Positions 1 to 6,570 are shown, counted from the first letter of the stretch. The stretch is 8,738 nt of DNA from Kiritimatiellia bacterium (GCA_028701555.1 JAQVQN010000079.1:1-8738), one strand, 5' to 3'. Notes: generated from the sequence alone by a model not told the origin. Numbers and translations: made by a program.

Positions 1-1
1 G

Positions 2-145
2 GACCGGGTCTTCAGCGAGAACCGGGGGCTGTTCGGCCCGCGGCGGCGGGACGGCGCGCGCCGGATGCGCGGCGCCGAGTGGGGGGAGCTCAGGAGCATG
101 CGGGTTCTGCGGGTGGCGGCGGTCACCGTGCCGGACACGGCCTGA
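2..145 (+). CDS. C-terminal fragment of a probable RAYT-like (Y1_Tnp) transposase, 5' end outside window
   Basis: The reading frame is open from the window edge to a TGA at 143-145 and gives 47 residues. The segment reads roughly F-x3-R-x2-FGPRRRDGARRMR, then WGELRSMRVLRV. This resembles the C-terminal tail of REP-associated tyrosine transposases, which often carry an FG-x-KR-x2-GAR block and a W-x2-L-x2-LRDLR block. The family catalytic residues (HUH and Tyr) would lie upstream, so the assignment rests on the tail only and comes from memory of the family. The first 60 bases are about 80% GC, clearly above the rest of the window. That suits a separate origin, although GC-rich arginine codons alone could also explain it. 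It could instead be an unrelated arginine-rich protein. Confidence 0.45.
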   Translation, partial: DRVFSENRGLFGPRRRDGARRMRGAEWGELRSMRVLRVAAVTVPDTA

Positions 146-193
146 TTTTCATTTACACAATGAGCGCAAGGATATGTGCCGCAATCGGGAGAG

Positions 194-211
194 ATCGCCG
201 TCCCCGGCGGT
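194..211 (+). repeat. GC-rich hairpin (REP-like palindrome or weak terminator)
   Basis: CGCCG at 196-200 pairs with CGGCG at 205-209 around a four-base loop, and the outer A-T and T-G pairs extend the stem to about seven. GGGAG lies just upstream at 187-191. An AT-rich stretch with short T runs follows at 212-228, but no continuous T tract touches the stem, so this is a poor Rho-independent terminator. Because it follows a possible RAYT gene, it could be one of the REP palindromes that such genes usually accompany. One copy in one window cannot decide. Confidence 0.35.
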
Positions 212-330
212 GAAATAATTTTGCTTTTGAGTGCCCTGTGATTAGCGGACAGCGTGGCAGCAATCCCCAAAGTTACAAGAACGGGCTATGTGCACGAAGT
301 ACTGAATTGCTGACGAGGAGCAGATTAAAA

Positions 331-360
331 TTGCGTCCAGATGGGGTTTTAGAGCAAAAT
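331..360 (+). promoter_or_regulatory. Candidate sigma70-type promoter for pheS
   Basis: TTGCGT at 331-336 and CAAAAT at 355-360 are separated by 18 bases, each matching the consensus at four positions. The predicted transcription start near 367 would leave a leader of about 28 bases containing the pheS ribosome binding site. The region is AT-rich, which makes chance matches likely. Confidence 0.3.
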
Positions 361-394
361 AAAAATCCATTTTAGGTCAGAGGACGGAGTTATT

Positions 395-1435
395 ATGACA
401 CTTGCGGATTTGGAGCGGCGGCAGGTGCTGTCGCTGGGCGAGGTTGAAGCTGCGGCAGATGCGGCGGCACTGGAGCAGTTGCGGATCAAGTATCTTGGCC
501 GCCACGGCGAGGTGCCAGCCATCATCAAAGGCATGAAGGATGTGCCTCAGAACGAGCGTCCGGAGTTCGGTAAGAGTGTGCAGGCCTGGCGCGCGGCGCT
601 TGAGGCGGCGATGGTTGCGCGGGCGGGAGCTTTCGCAGGGGAGGCCAAAAGCGATGCGGAGGCTTTCGATTGCACGTTGCCGGGCCGCTGGCCGCAGCCC
701 GGGGCGAAGCATCCTGTCTCGCGGGTAATAGAAGAGACGGCCGCGATTTTTGCCCGCTTGGGGTTCATAGTGGCTGACGGACCAGACATCGAAACGCGGT
801 TCAACAATTTCACGGCATTGAACACCCCGGCGCATCATCCCTCGATGGACGCTTCTGACACATTGTGGCTGAACGATGACCTGCTGCTGCGCACACAGAC
901 CTCTCCGGTGCAGATCCGCATGATGACCCGGCACATGCCGCCGGTGCGCATCATAACCCCCGGGCGCACCTATCGGCGTGACACCACCGACGCGACGCAC
1001 AGCGCGAACTTTCATCAGATCGAGGGCCTGTATGTGGACACACGTCCAGTCTCGCTTGCGGATCTCAAGTCAACACTGGCTTACTATGCGAGCGCGATGA
1101 TGGGGGCCAAGGCCGGGGTGCGTTTCCGTCCGCACTTTTTCCCCTTCACTGAGCCTAGCGTGGAGGTTGACTTTTCCTGCCACGTGTGCGGCGGCAAGGG
1201 CTGCCGCGTCTGCAAGATGAGCGGCTGGATCGAGATCGCCGGAGCGGGCATGGTAGATCCGCGCGTCTACGAGCATGTCAACAGCGCGCGCGGCGACCGA
1301 GCTTACGATCCGGATTCGGTTTATGGATACGCTTTTGGTTTCGGTGTGGAGCGCATCGCCATGATCAAATATGGCATTCCAGACATACGCTGGTTGTATG
1401 AGAACGACACGCGCTTCCTCAGCCAGTTGGCATGA
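395..1435 (+). CDS. pheS: Phenylalanine--tRNA ligase alpha subunit (PheS)
   Basis: This is the catalytic subunit of cytoplasmic alpha2beta2 phenylalanyl-tRNA synthetase, which activates phenylalanine with ATP and charges tRNA-Phe. The 346 residues match the usual bacterial PheS length. The N-terminal region (about 1-100) is the tRNA-binding coiled-coil part, with YLGRHGEV at 33-40. The class II catalytic core follows: HPVSR at 106-110, GPDIE at 129-133, ALNTPAHHP near 141, FHQIEGL at 206-212, FPFTEPSVEVDF near 250, and the ATP-binding FGFGVER at 314-320. A C-x2-C-x4-C-x2-C insertion at C262, C265, C270 and C273 looks like a zinc-binding knuckle, a variant seen in many bacterial PheS proteins. 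The ATG is preceded by GGAG at 386-389, five bases away. pheT does not follow, so the beta subunit must be encoded elsewhere. Confidence 0.97.
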   Translation: MTLADLERRQVLSLGEVEAAADAAALEQLRIKYLGRHGEVPAIIKGMKDVPQNERPEFGKSVQAWRAALEAAMVARAGAFAGEAKSDAEAFDCTLPGRWPQPGAKHPVSRVIEETAAIFARLGFIVADGPDIETRFNNFTALNTPAHHPSMDASDTLWLNDDLLLRTQTSPVQIRMMTRHMPPVRIITPGRTYRRDTTDATHSANFHQIEGLYVDTRPVSLADLKSTLAYYASAMMGAKAGVRFRPHFFPFTEPSVEVDFSCHVCGGKGCRVCKMSGWIEIAGAGMVDPRVYEHVNSARGDRAYDPDSVYGYAFGFGVERIAMIKYGIPDIRWLYENDTRFLSQLA

Positions 1436-1527
1436 TGAAAGGTGCGGGGCATGCGAAATCCGTTAGACATCCGCGTGTTTCCGAGTGCTGGGTCTAGCGA
1501 TGCTGCTCAAGTAGTCCTTCTATAGGA
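1436..1527. other. Short convergent intergenic region between pheS and the ATP-grasp gene
   Basis: These 92 bases separate two convergent genes. I see no strong hairpin followed by a T run on either strand; the only small dyad is TCCT/AGGA around 1515-1527, with a four-pair stem. A 20-codon ORF beginning at the ATG that overlaps the pheS stop (1435-1497) does not resemble the start of PheT and is not called. Confidence 0.4.
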
Positions 1528-2577
1528 TCAGCGTTTGCGGTTGGGGTTAGTTTTTCTGATTGGCCGGATTTTTTCCCATCCCAGTCCAATAAAAGAAGGA
1601 CCCTGAGTTGCCTCGGTAAATTTGATGCCCGGGTGATTGCCGTTCCATTCCATGATTTTCACTTGATTTTGTTCGTCGAGCGCTACATCCCATCCGATGC
1701 ATCGGCAATACGGCATTTCATGGTGCAGACGCAAAACGAGTTCGCGGCATTTGTCATATTGCGGCAGAGTGCGGTTGGCGAAGGTGATGCCTGTGTCCGG
1801 ATGCCGATCGATCGGCGCCCAAGTGGCCAGATACCCGACGGCGTCGAGTTCACCATTGGCGGGATTGATCGGGATGCGCAGATTGGAACTCGAGCGCACA
1901 TGGGTGTCGCCATGCCGTCCTAACCGCAAGTAGGATGCACGGGCAGATATATTGCCGACATCGTCGACCACAGTCGTGATCCGTATGTTCGCGACAGACT
2001 GAGGCATCATATCGGAATAGTAAGGGTGCTGGCGGATAAAAGACTGAAAAACGCCATTACCGAGGCTGACTATCTGTGCGGGATCAAAAGATTCACGCGA
2101 CAAGACAAAGACACCTTTTCCCTGCAAGGAGGCATCTCGTTTAAACACGATCCGCTCGTCGTTGCGAAACAGAAAGTCGCGCATATGCTCGGCGCGTAGA
2201 GGTTCGTTATTGCCGCTGAACCAGAGACCGTTCACAAAGTAGGCTACATCCGGAAAATAATGAGTGGCGAAAAGCTTGTTTGGCAAAGGCTTGAGGTGGG
2301 ATATTTTCCCGTAGTCACGGTTTAGCTTGGGCACAACGACAAAGGTGTAGTATGTTTCAGGAATCCATCCCTCTTTGAAAGTTCCTGCCATGGCGCTGTA
2401 GACATAGAGCCATGGCGCGAAACCTTTCCACCCGAGCACATCTTGCGCGTATTCATCCGAGAGCTTAAACAGCTTGGGGTTAGTTTTGCCTTTGGCTGAT
2501 TCTATGTTGCGTAAGATTTGCGCGGCATGTGGTCCCTGCAATCGTTTCTTAATGTTTTTTATCCATCGATTTATCAT
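1528..2577 (-). CDS. Sugar-transfer-associated ATP-grasp protein
   Basis: This probable cytoplasmic ATP-grasp enzyme of 349 residues resembles the ATPgrasp_ST family (PF14397), whose members are often found among polysaccharide genes; the substrate is unknown. ATP-grasp enzymes generally join a carboxylate to an amine or thiol through an acyl-phosphate. Visible family blocks are KRDASLQGKGV at about 146-156 (nucleotide-binding loop), VFQSFIRQHP at 176-185, SVANIRI at 194-200, GWDVALD at 295-301 and KIMEWNGNHPGIKF at 307-320, the last holding the Glu and Asn expected to bind metal. The start at 2577 is chosen because AGGA precedes this ATG by seven bases. A longer frame opens at a TTG at 2655, but those bases read TTGACA and look like a -35 box. 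The gene is convergent to pheS and divergent from the envelope cluster. GC looks lower than in its neighbours. Confidence 0.85.
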   Translation of the reverse strand: MINRWIKNIKKRLQGPHAAQILRNIESAKGKTNPKLFKLSDEYAQDVLGWKGFAPWLYVYSAMAGTFKEGWIPETYYTFVVVPKLNRDYGKISHLKPLPNKLFATHYFPDVAYFVNGLWFSGNNEPLRAEHMRDFLFRNDERIVFKRDASLQGKGVFVLSRESFDPAQIVSLGNGVFQSFIRQHPYYSDMMPQSVANIRITTVVDDVGNISARASYLRLGRHGDTHVRSSSNLRIPINPANGELDAVGYLATWAPIDRHPDTGITFANRTLPQYDKCRELVLRLHHEMPYCRCIGWDVALDEQNQVKIMEWNGNHPGIKFTEATQGPSFIGLGWEKIRPIRKTNPNRKR

Positions 2578-2625
2578 GCTGTGATCCTGCGATATCCGAC
2601 CTGTTTTCGGTAATAAGTTAACAGC

Positions 2626-2655
2626 ATCGTAAAGCAGGGTTGTGCATTTTGTCAA
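2626..2655 (-). promoter_or_regulatory. Probable sigma70-type promoter of the ATP-grasp gene
   Basis: Read on the minus strand, a perfect TTGACA lies at 2655-2650 and TACGAT at 2631-2626, with an 18-base spacer. The predicted start near 2619 would give a leader of about 42 bases that includes AGGA before the ATG at 2577. The same TTG could be misread as a start codon for a 375-residue protein. Confidence 0.6.
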
Positions 2656-2757
2656 CTTTCACGCAACGAAGTAATTAGCAACTTGTCTCAACAAGAGTTA
2701 GAAGCCCGGCGCCTTATGTCGGAAATAATCCAATTCAAACGGCGTTCGGGCTTTCGG

Positions 2758-2787
2758 TTGCCGGATAGCCTTTAAAAAAGCTATAAT
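2758..2787 (+). promoter_or_regulatory. Promoter of the envelope cluster, implying a leaderless transcript
   Basis: TTGCCG at 2758-2763, an 18-base spacer and a perfect TATAAT at 2782-2787 form a good promoter. Taking the last base of the -10 box as -7 puts the transcription start exactly on the A of the ATG at 2794. No Shine-Dalgarno sequence precedes that ATG. An inverted repeat, ATAGC at 2765-2769 and GCTAT at 2780-2784, runs from the spacer into the -10 box and could be an operator. Confidence 0.6.
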
Positions 2788-2793
2788 CGGCGC

Positions 2794-3327
2794 ATGAAGA
2801 AAAGCATGCTATTAGCGGGGGCGTTTCTGTGCGCGTTCACGGCGGCGAGGGCGGCTGGCGTGAAAATATGTTTAGAAGCGGAAACGGCGGAAGTGATCGA
2901 GGCTCCCATGGTGTTGGTTACGAACGGCATAGAGGGGGCGTCCGGGGCTTATCTGGAGATACCGGAAGGTGTCGGCAATCCACCCAAGGTTACGAACGGC
3001 AAAGCGGTGCTCTCTTTTGAAGTGCCGTCTGACGGAGTTTTCACGCTCTGGTGCCGGGTATGGTGGGAGGGCGAATGCAGTAACTCATTCACGGGGCAGT
3101 TGGACGACGACCCTGTTTTTCTTTTTGGCGAGGACGCCACCTACAAGGTTTGGCACTGGGTCAAGTATCCGGTGGCGCGTACGACCGCGCCCTTGCGGTT
3201 GTCCAAGGGGAGCCACACCTTGACTTTCCGCAACCGCGAGGACGGGGTGCGGCTTGACCAGATCCTGCTGAGTGCGGACAGGCGGTTTGTGCCTGTCGAC
3301 ATCGAGGCCCCGGGTCTACGTAAATGA
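2794..3327 (+). CDS. Secreted protein with a single carbohydrate-binding-like beta-sandwich domain
   Basis: The 177-residue protein begins with a clear signal peptide: MKKS, a hydrophobic stretch over residues 5-17, and an ARA-A cleavage site near residue 20. It should act in the periplasm or outside the cell. The rest looks like one galactose-binding-like or CBM-like jelly-roll domain: an LEAE opening at 27-30, FEVPSDGVFTLWCRVWWEG at 75-93, WHWVKYP near 120-126, SKGSHTLTFRNREDGVRLDQILLS at 137-160, then VPVDIE at 166-171. Similar domains occur in secreted proteins of Lentisphaerae and Planctomycetes; the ligand cannot be read from sequence. No catalytic domain is present. The stop overlaps the start of the next gene as ATGA, so the two are probably translationally coupled. 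An alternative start at 2806 would lose the lysines of the signal peptide. Confidence 0.7.
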   Translation: MKKSMLLAGAFLCAFTAARAAGVKICLEAETAEVIEAPMVLVTNGIEGASGAYLEIPEGVGNPPKVTNGKAVLSFEVPSDGVFTLWCRVWWEGECSNSFTGQLDDDPVFLFGEDATYKVWHWVKYPVARTTAPLRLSKGSHTLTFRNREDGVRLDQILLSADRRFVPVDIEAPGLRK

Positions 3328-4580
3328 ATATATTGAAGACACATATTTTGTCACAGACGCTGTGCTGGGCCGCAGTGCTGGCGGCGCTGTGCTTGGCACC
3401 GACCCAGTGGTCTTTCGAGCCGAAGGCGGGGTTGCATGTCACGCCGGGTGACATAGCGCTGTTGCTGGCGTCTGGCGCTTGGGCGCTGGACACGCTCGTC
3501 CGGCGCGATTGGGCACGGTTATGGCGTCTTCCCCCCTGGCCGCACTGGCTGTTTGTCGGGTGTGTTGCCGTATCATCCCTGACGGCTGCGGACAAGGGCG
3601 CGGCGGTGAAGGATTTTGCGCAGTACGTGGCGTATTTCATTGTTGGATCAATGCTTTTCGAGTCCTTCCTGCGCGATGGTTCGCAGCGTACGCGTCAGGC
3701 ACTGACGGTGCTGGCGGCGGCGACCGTGGCGGTGCTGGCTCTGGCACTGGTGCAATACCTCGGCAGCGGAGACGATCCCTTGGCGGTGCGCGGCACTTTC
3801 GGCAACCGGAATGTGCTGGGCGGTTTTTTAGCGCTGGCACTGCCTTTTTGCTGCGCGGGTCTTATGGGCGCGTCCAAGATAGCTGTCAAGGCGGTTTGCG
3901 CGGTCATGCTTGCGGCTGGCATGGCGGTCAACCTTTCGGCAGCTTCATATTTCGCGGTGGCACTGGTTGTTTTGTGCATGTCTGTGGCTAAGGGAGCGCG
4001 TTGGTTTCTGCCGGTGGCGGCCGGTCTGCTGCTTTGGCAAAACGCAGTTTTACCGAGACTGCCGCGCGAGAACGACCTCGTGCATTACCGGTCGGTGGCG
4101 CTTTACGATGAGGGTGGCGAGCCGGAAAGGCGTTATCCCGAGTGGCAGGCGGCTTACAGTCTGGTGCTGACTAATCCGTGGACGGGAGTCGGGCCAGGCA
4201 ATTATCAGAAGCAGATCGGGCAGTACTATGCGCAAGTGCCGCGCCGCACAGGACCGGCAGAACCGGACACGCAAAATCTTTATCTGGTGTTGGCCGCCTC
4301 GTTGGGGCTTCCCGGCCTGCTGTGTTTTTTGGCGGTGCTGACCTATGCTGTGGCAGCGGCTTTTGGGAGCGTGGCAGGTGCCGCGCCCGAGGACAAGCGG
4401 TGGCATGTCTGGGGCGCGGCAGGTGCGCTGGGGGCTTTCGCCATTACCGCAATCTGGCACCCGCTGCTGGTGCGGGGCATAGGACTGCCTTTAGTTTTTG
4501 TGCTGGCGTTGGCGCGCAGCATCGGAAAAGCGGAGACCACTGATGGAAAACAAGCAGACAGAACCCCCGCGCATCTTTGA
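3324..4580 (+). CDS. O-antigen ligase / polymerase family membrane protein (Wzy_C)
   Basis: This 418-residue inner-membrane protein has about ten or more hydrophobic segments, for example 11-25, 42-56, 74-86, 125-145, 164-182, 186-218, 228-240, 328-347, 362-378 and 386-397. A larger hydrophilic loop at about 243-318 probably faces the periplasm, as in WaaL and Wzy proteins. Family marks are RGTFGNRNVLGGFLALALP at 156-174, the NPWTGVGPGNY block at 284-294 and QNLYLVLAASLGLPGLL at 317-333. Members transfer or polymerise lipid-linked glycans in the periplasm; ligase cannot be told from polymerase here. The His often seen at the start of the last block is not visible (DTQN). It starts with ATG at 3324, overlapping the upstream stop by four bases, and its 3' end overlaps the next gene by 38 bases. 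Confidence 0.85.
   Translation: MNILKTHILSQTLCWAAVLAALCLAPTQWSFEPKAGLHVTPGDIALLLASGAWALDTLVRRDWARLWRLPPWPHWLFVGCVAVSSLTAADKGAAVKDFAQYVAYFIVGSMLFESFLRDGSQRTRQALTVLAAATVAVLALALVQYLGSGDDPLAVRGTFGNRNVLGGFLALALPFCCAGLMGASKIAVKAVCAVMLAAGMAVNLSAASYFAVALVVLCMSVAKGARWFLPVAAGLLLWQNAVLPRLPRENDLVHYRSVALYDEGGEPERRYPEWQAAYSLVLTNPWTGVGPGNYQKQIGQYYAQVPRRTGPAEPDTQNLYLVLAASLGLPGLLCFLAVLTYAVAAAFGSVAGAAPEDKRWHVWGAAGALGAFAITAIWHPLLVRGIGLPLVFVLALARSIGKAETTDGKQADRTPAHL
4532..4535 (+). promoter_or_regulatory. Ribosome binding site deciding the acyltransferase start
   Basis: GGAG lies inside the end of the O-antigen ligase gene, seven bases before the ATG at 4543. The alternative upstream TTG at 4498 has no comparable signal, and its extra 15 residues are not family-like. 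Confidence 0.6.
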
Positions 4581-6372
4581 GCTGCCGGTGCATAAATTCC
4601 ATACCAGAATGTTACGTTTTTTTTTACGTCTGATCAAAGGACCGCTGGAATGGGCCAGCGGATTATTAGAGATAGACCGCATTTATGCGCGGGCTTGGAA
4701 AATGCCGCAGGACATACCTTTCTGTGACCGAGTGCTGCAATCGGTCGGAGTAAGGGTTAGTTATCTGTTGGAGGAAATGGAGCTAGTGCCCAAAGAGGGG
4801 CCGGTTGTGGTGGTGGCCAATCATCCGTTCGGCGGAGTGGAGGGCATTATCCTGCTGGCGCTGCTGAAGCGGATGCGGCCTGATGTCAAAGCCATGGCCA
4901 ACTATCTATTGGAAGCGATACCCGAGATGCGCGGGGATTTCATTTTTGTTGACCCGTTCGCCTCCAAGAATTCGGCCAAGGCCAACCTGCGGCCGATAAA
5001 AGAGAGCCTGAGCTGGCTGCATGAAGGTCACCTGCTAATTGTCTTCCCTTCCGGTGAGGTGTCCAGCTTTGACCGGCACACTTTGCGGGTTCGCGACCCT
5101 GTCTGGAGTGCCAGCATCGCGGCTTTGGTGCGCAAGACCGGCGCGACGGTGGTACCGATGTTTTTTCCCGGCCGCAACAGCGTAATGTTCAATTTGGTCG
5201 GCTTCTTGCATGCGCGCCTGCGGACGCTGCTGCTGCCGCGCCAGATCGCCAACAAGAAGGGGCGGATCGTGACGGTGCGTGTCGGCTCGCCGCTCACCAC
5301 CAAGGCGTTGGAACCTTTTTCGATGGATGATGTCCAGTTGATCAGGTACATGCGTTTCCGATCTTATCTGCTGGCCGAGCGCGAGACGCGCCGCTCTCGT
5401 CACTTCATATCGCTTAATCCGCCTATGATGCCGCCGGACCCGATCATCGCCCCGGTGTCGCCGGAAGTGCTGGTGCAAGAGATCGCGGGGTTGCCGCCAG
5501 AATGCAAATTGATTGCTGCCGGCGATTTCGAGGTATATATGGTGGAGTTTCTTCGTATGCCGCATTGCATGCGAGAGATCGGGCGCTTACGCGAAACCAC
5601 TTTCCGCGCGGTAGGCGAGGGTACGGGCAACGAGCTGGACCTGGACGAGTTCGACGAGTATTACTCGCACCTTTTCATGTGGAACAAGGTTCGGCAGGAG
5701 ATTGTGGGTTCTTACCGGCTGGGCTTGACAGACAAGATACTGTCCGAGAAAGGCGTCAAGGGGCTTTATACACGCACGCTGTTCAAATTTGATGAAAAGC
5801 TGATGGAGCTTATCCCGCCCGCGATCGAGATGGGGCGTTCGTTTATACGCACTGAATACCAGAAGGCCTACACATCGCTGTTCCTTTTATGGAAGGGCAT
5901 CTCGACTTTCATTGGCCGCAACCCGCATTACCGGGTGCTGTTCGGGCCTGTCAGCATCACCAACGAGTACCGCGAAGCGTCGCGATGCATGATCCTGGCT
6001 TCGATGCGTCAGACCTGCATGGCGGACGAGCTGATGCACTTGGTTAAACCGAAGTTCCCGCCGAAACCGCCGCGGCGGTCAGAGTGGTGTCTCAAAGAAT
6101 ACATGGAATATCTGAATGATATTGACCAGGTGGCGGGCTACGTGGCAGAGATCGAGCCCGATGGCAAGGACATACCGGTTCTTTTGCGCCAGTATCTCAA
6201 GCTCGGCGGCAAATTACTATCCTTCAACGTGGATCCTGATTTCAGCTCTGTGGTTGACGGTTTGATCATTGTTGATCTTTCGCAGTCCAGCCACAAGACC
6301 ATCCGGCGCTACATGGGCAACGAGGTGGCTGAGGCGTATTTCAAGTATCACGGCATCCAGGAGAACGCTTAG
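4543..6372 (+). CDS. Bifunctional PlsC-like / GNAT acyltransferase fusion (OlsF-like, COG3176)
   Basis: This 609-residue protein joins two acyltransferase domains. Residues about 60-290 resemble lysophospholipid acyltransferases: ANHPFGGVEG at 92-101 (catalytic His94), FPSGE at 168-172, and VVPMFFPGRNS at 203-213. Residues about 335-490 resemble the Acetyltransf_5 hemolysin/OlsB family: IGRLRETTFRAVGEG at 346-360, ELDLDEFDEYYSHLF at 364-378, and IVGSYRLG at 387-394. A C-terminal extension contains PVLLRQYLKLGGKLL (545-559) and VDPDF (563-567). The order O-acyltransferase then N-acyltransferase matches bifunctional ornithine-lipid synthases of the OlsF type, so an acyl-amino acid lipid is a reasonable guess, unproven. 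ATG at 4543 is chosen because GGAG lies at 4532-4535; the frame can be extended to a TTG at 4498. Nine consecutive T at 4617-4625 fall in codons 25-28. Confidence 0.85.
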   Translation: MENKQTEPPRIFELPVHKFHTRMLRFFLRLIKGPLEWASGLLEIDRIYARAWKMPQDIPFCDRVLQSVGVRVSYLLEEMELVPKEGPVVVVANHPFGGVEGIILLALLKRMRPDVKAMANYLLEAIPEMRGDFIFVDPFASKNSAKANLRPIKESLSWLHEGHLLIVFPSGEVSSFDRHTLRVRDPVWSASIAALVRKTGATVVPMFFPGRNSVMFNLVGFLHARLRTLLLPRQIANKKGRIVTVRVGSPLTTKALEPFSMDDVQLIRYMRFRSYLLAERETRRSRHFISLNPPMMPPDPIIAPVSPEVLVQEIAGLPPECKLIAAGDFEVYMVEFLRMPHCMREIGRLRETTFRAVGEGTGNELDLDEFDEYYSHLFMWNKVRQEIVGSYRLGLTDKILSEKGVKGLYTRTLFKFDEKLMELIPPAIEMGRSFIRTEYQKAYTSLFLLWKGISTFIGRNPHYRVLFGPVSITNEYREASRCMILASMRQTCMADELMHLVKPKFPPKPPRRSEWCLKEYMEYLNDIDQVAGYVAEIEPDGKDIPVLLRQYLKLGGKLLSFNVDPDFSSVVDGLIIVDLSQSSHKTIRRYMGNEVAEAYFKYHGIQENA

Positions 6373-6516
6373 TAGAGGAGTGCCTTACAAGCCCAAAAGC
6401 GATTATGCTGGACATTTGCAGCCATGAGTTCGATGACTTCAGCGAGAGCTTTCGACCCACGCTCGGGCTGAAATTGACGCTGCTGTCTAAGATGTGACGC
6501 GCATGCTGCATGTTGC

Positions 6517-6540
6517 TCGGCAACAATTTCCGGTTGCCGA
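6517..6540 (+). promoter_or_regulatory. Perfect 8-bp dyad over the -35 region of the AraC-type gene (candidate operator)
   Basis: TCGGCAAC at 6517-6524 is the exact reverse complement of GTTGCCGA at 6533-6540, separated by eight bases. The right arm covers the predicted -35 hexamer, TTGCCG at 6534-6539. No T run follows, so it is not a terminator. Its location suggests binding by a dimeric regulator, possibly autoregulation, which is inference. Confidence 0.5.
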
Positions 6541-6563
6541 AGACGCTGGTTTAGCGATATTCT
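6534..6563 (+). promoter_or_regulatory. Candidate promoter of the AraC-type gene, implying a nearly leaderless transcript
   Basis: TTGCCG at 6534-6539, an 18-base spacer and TATTCT at 6558-6563. The predicted transcription start is about 6570, one base before the GTG at 6571. The -35 hexamer and spacer length are identical to those of the promoter at 2758-2787. Confidence 0.45.
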
Positions 6564-6570
6564 AACGTCA

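Larger units (their letters stand above)
146..394. other. Intergenic region upstream of pheS
   Basis: About 250 bases separate the upstream gene end from pheS. No convincing protein is encoded here; the only small + strand ORF (160-213, 17 codons) has no ribosome binding site. The region holds the hairpin at 194-211, a 7-bp inverted repeat (CAGCAAT at 258-264 against ATTGCTG at 306-312) and a possible promoter at 331-360. I did not recognise a T-box, a pheST attenuator leader peptide, or any known riboswitch class. Confidence 0.5.
6373..6570. other. Intergenic region between the acyltransferase and the AraC-type regulator
   Basis: About 200 bases with no supportable gene. A 30-codon + strand ORF (6405-6497) lacks a ribosome binding site, and its product resembles nothing I know. 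No T-tract terminator is visible after the acyltransferase stop. The right end holds the dyad and promoter described separately. Confidence 0.4.

Noticed and set aside
363..374. AAAAT-CC-ATTTT palindrome just before pheS
   Set aside because: The two-base loop is too small for a hairpin, and such AT palindromes are common by chance.
146..394. T-box or phenylalanine attenuator before pheS
   Set aside because: No T-box consensus, no phenylalanine-rich leader peptide and no hairpin followed by a T run were found.
377..1015. 212-residue minus-strand frame inside pheS
   Set aside because: It lies antisense to a certain pheS gene, is arginine- and histidine-rich and low in recognisable motifs. It is a shadow frame.
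1435..1497. 20-codon frame starting at an ATG overlapping the pheS stop, considered as a pheT remnant
   Set aside because: The product does not resemble the PheT N-terminus and is too short to support a call.
6405..6497. 30-codon + strand frame in the gap after the acyltransferase
   Set aside because: It has no ribosome binding site and no recognisable product, and a frame of this length is expected by chance.
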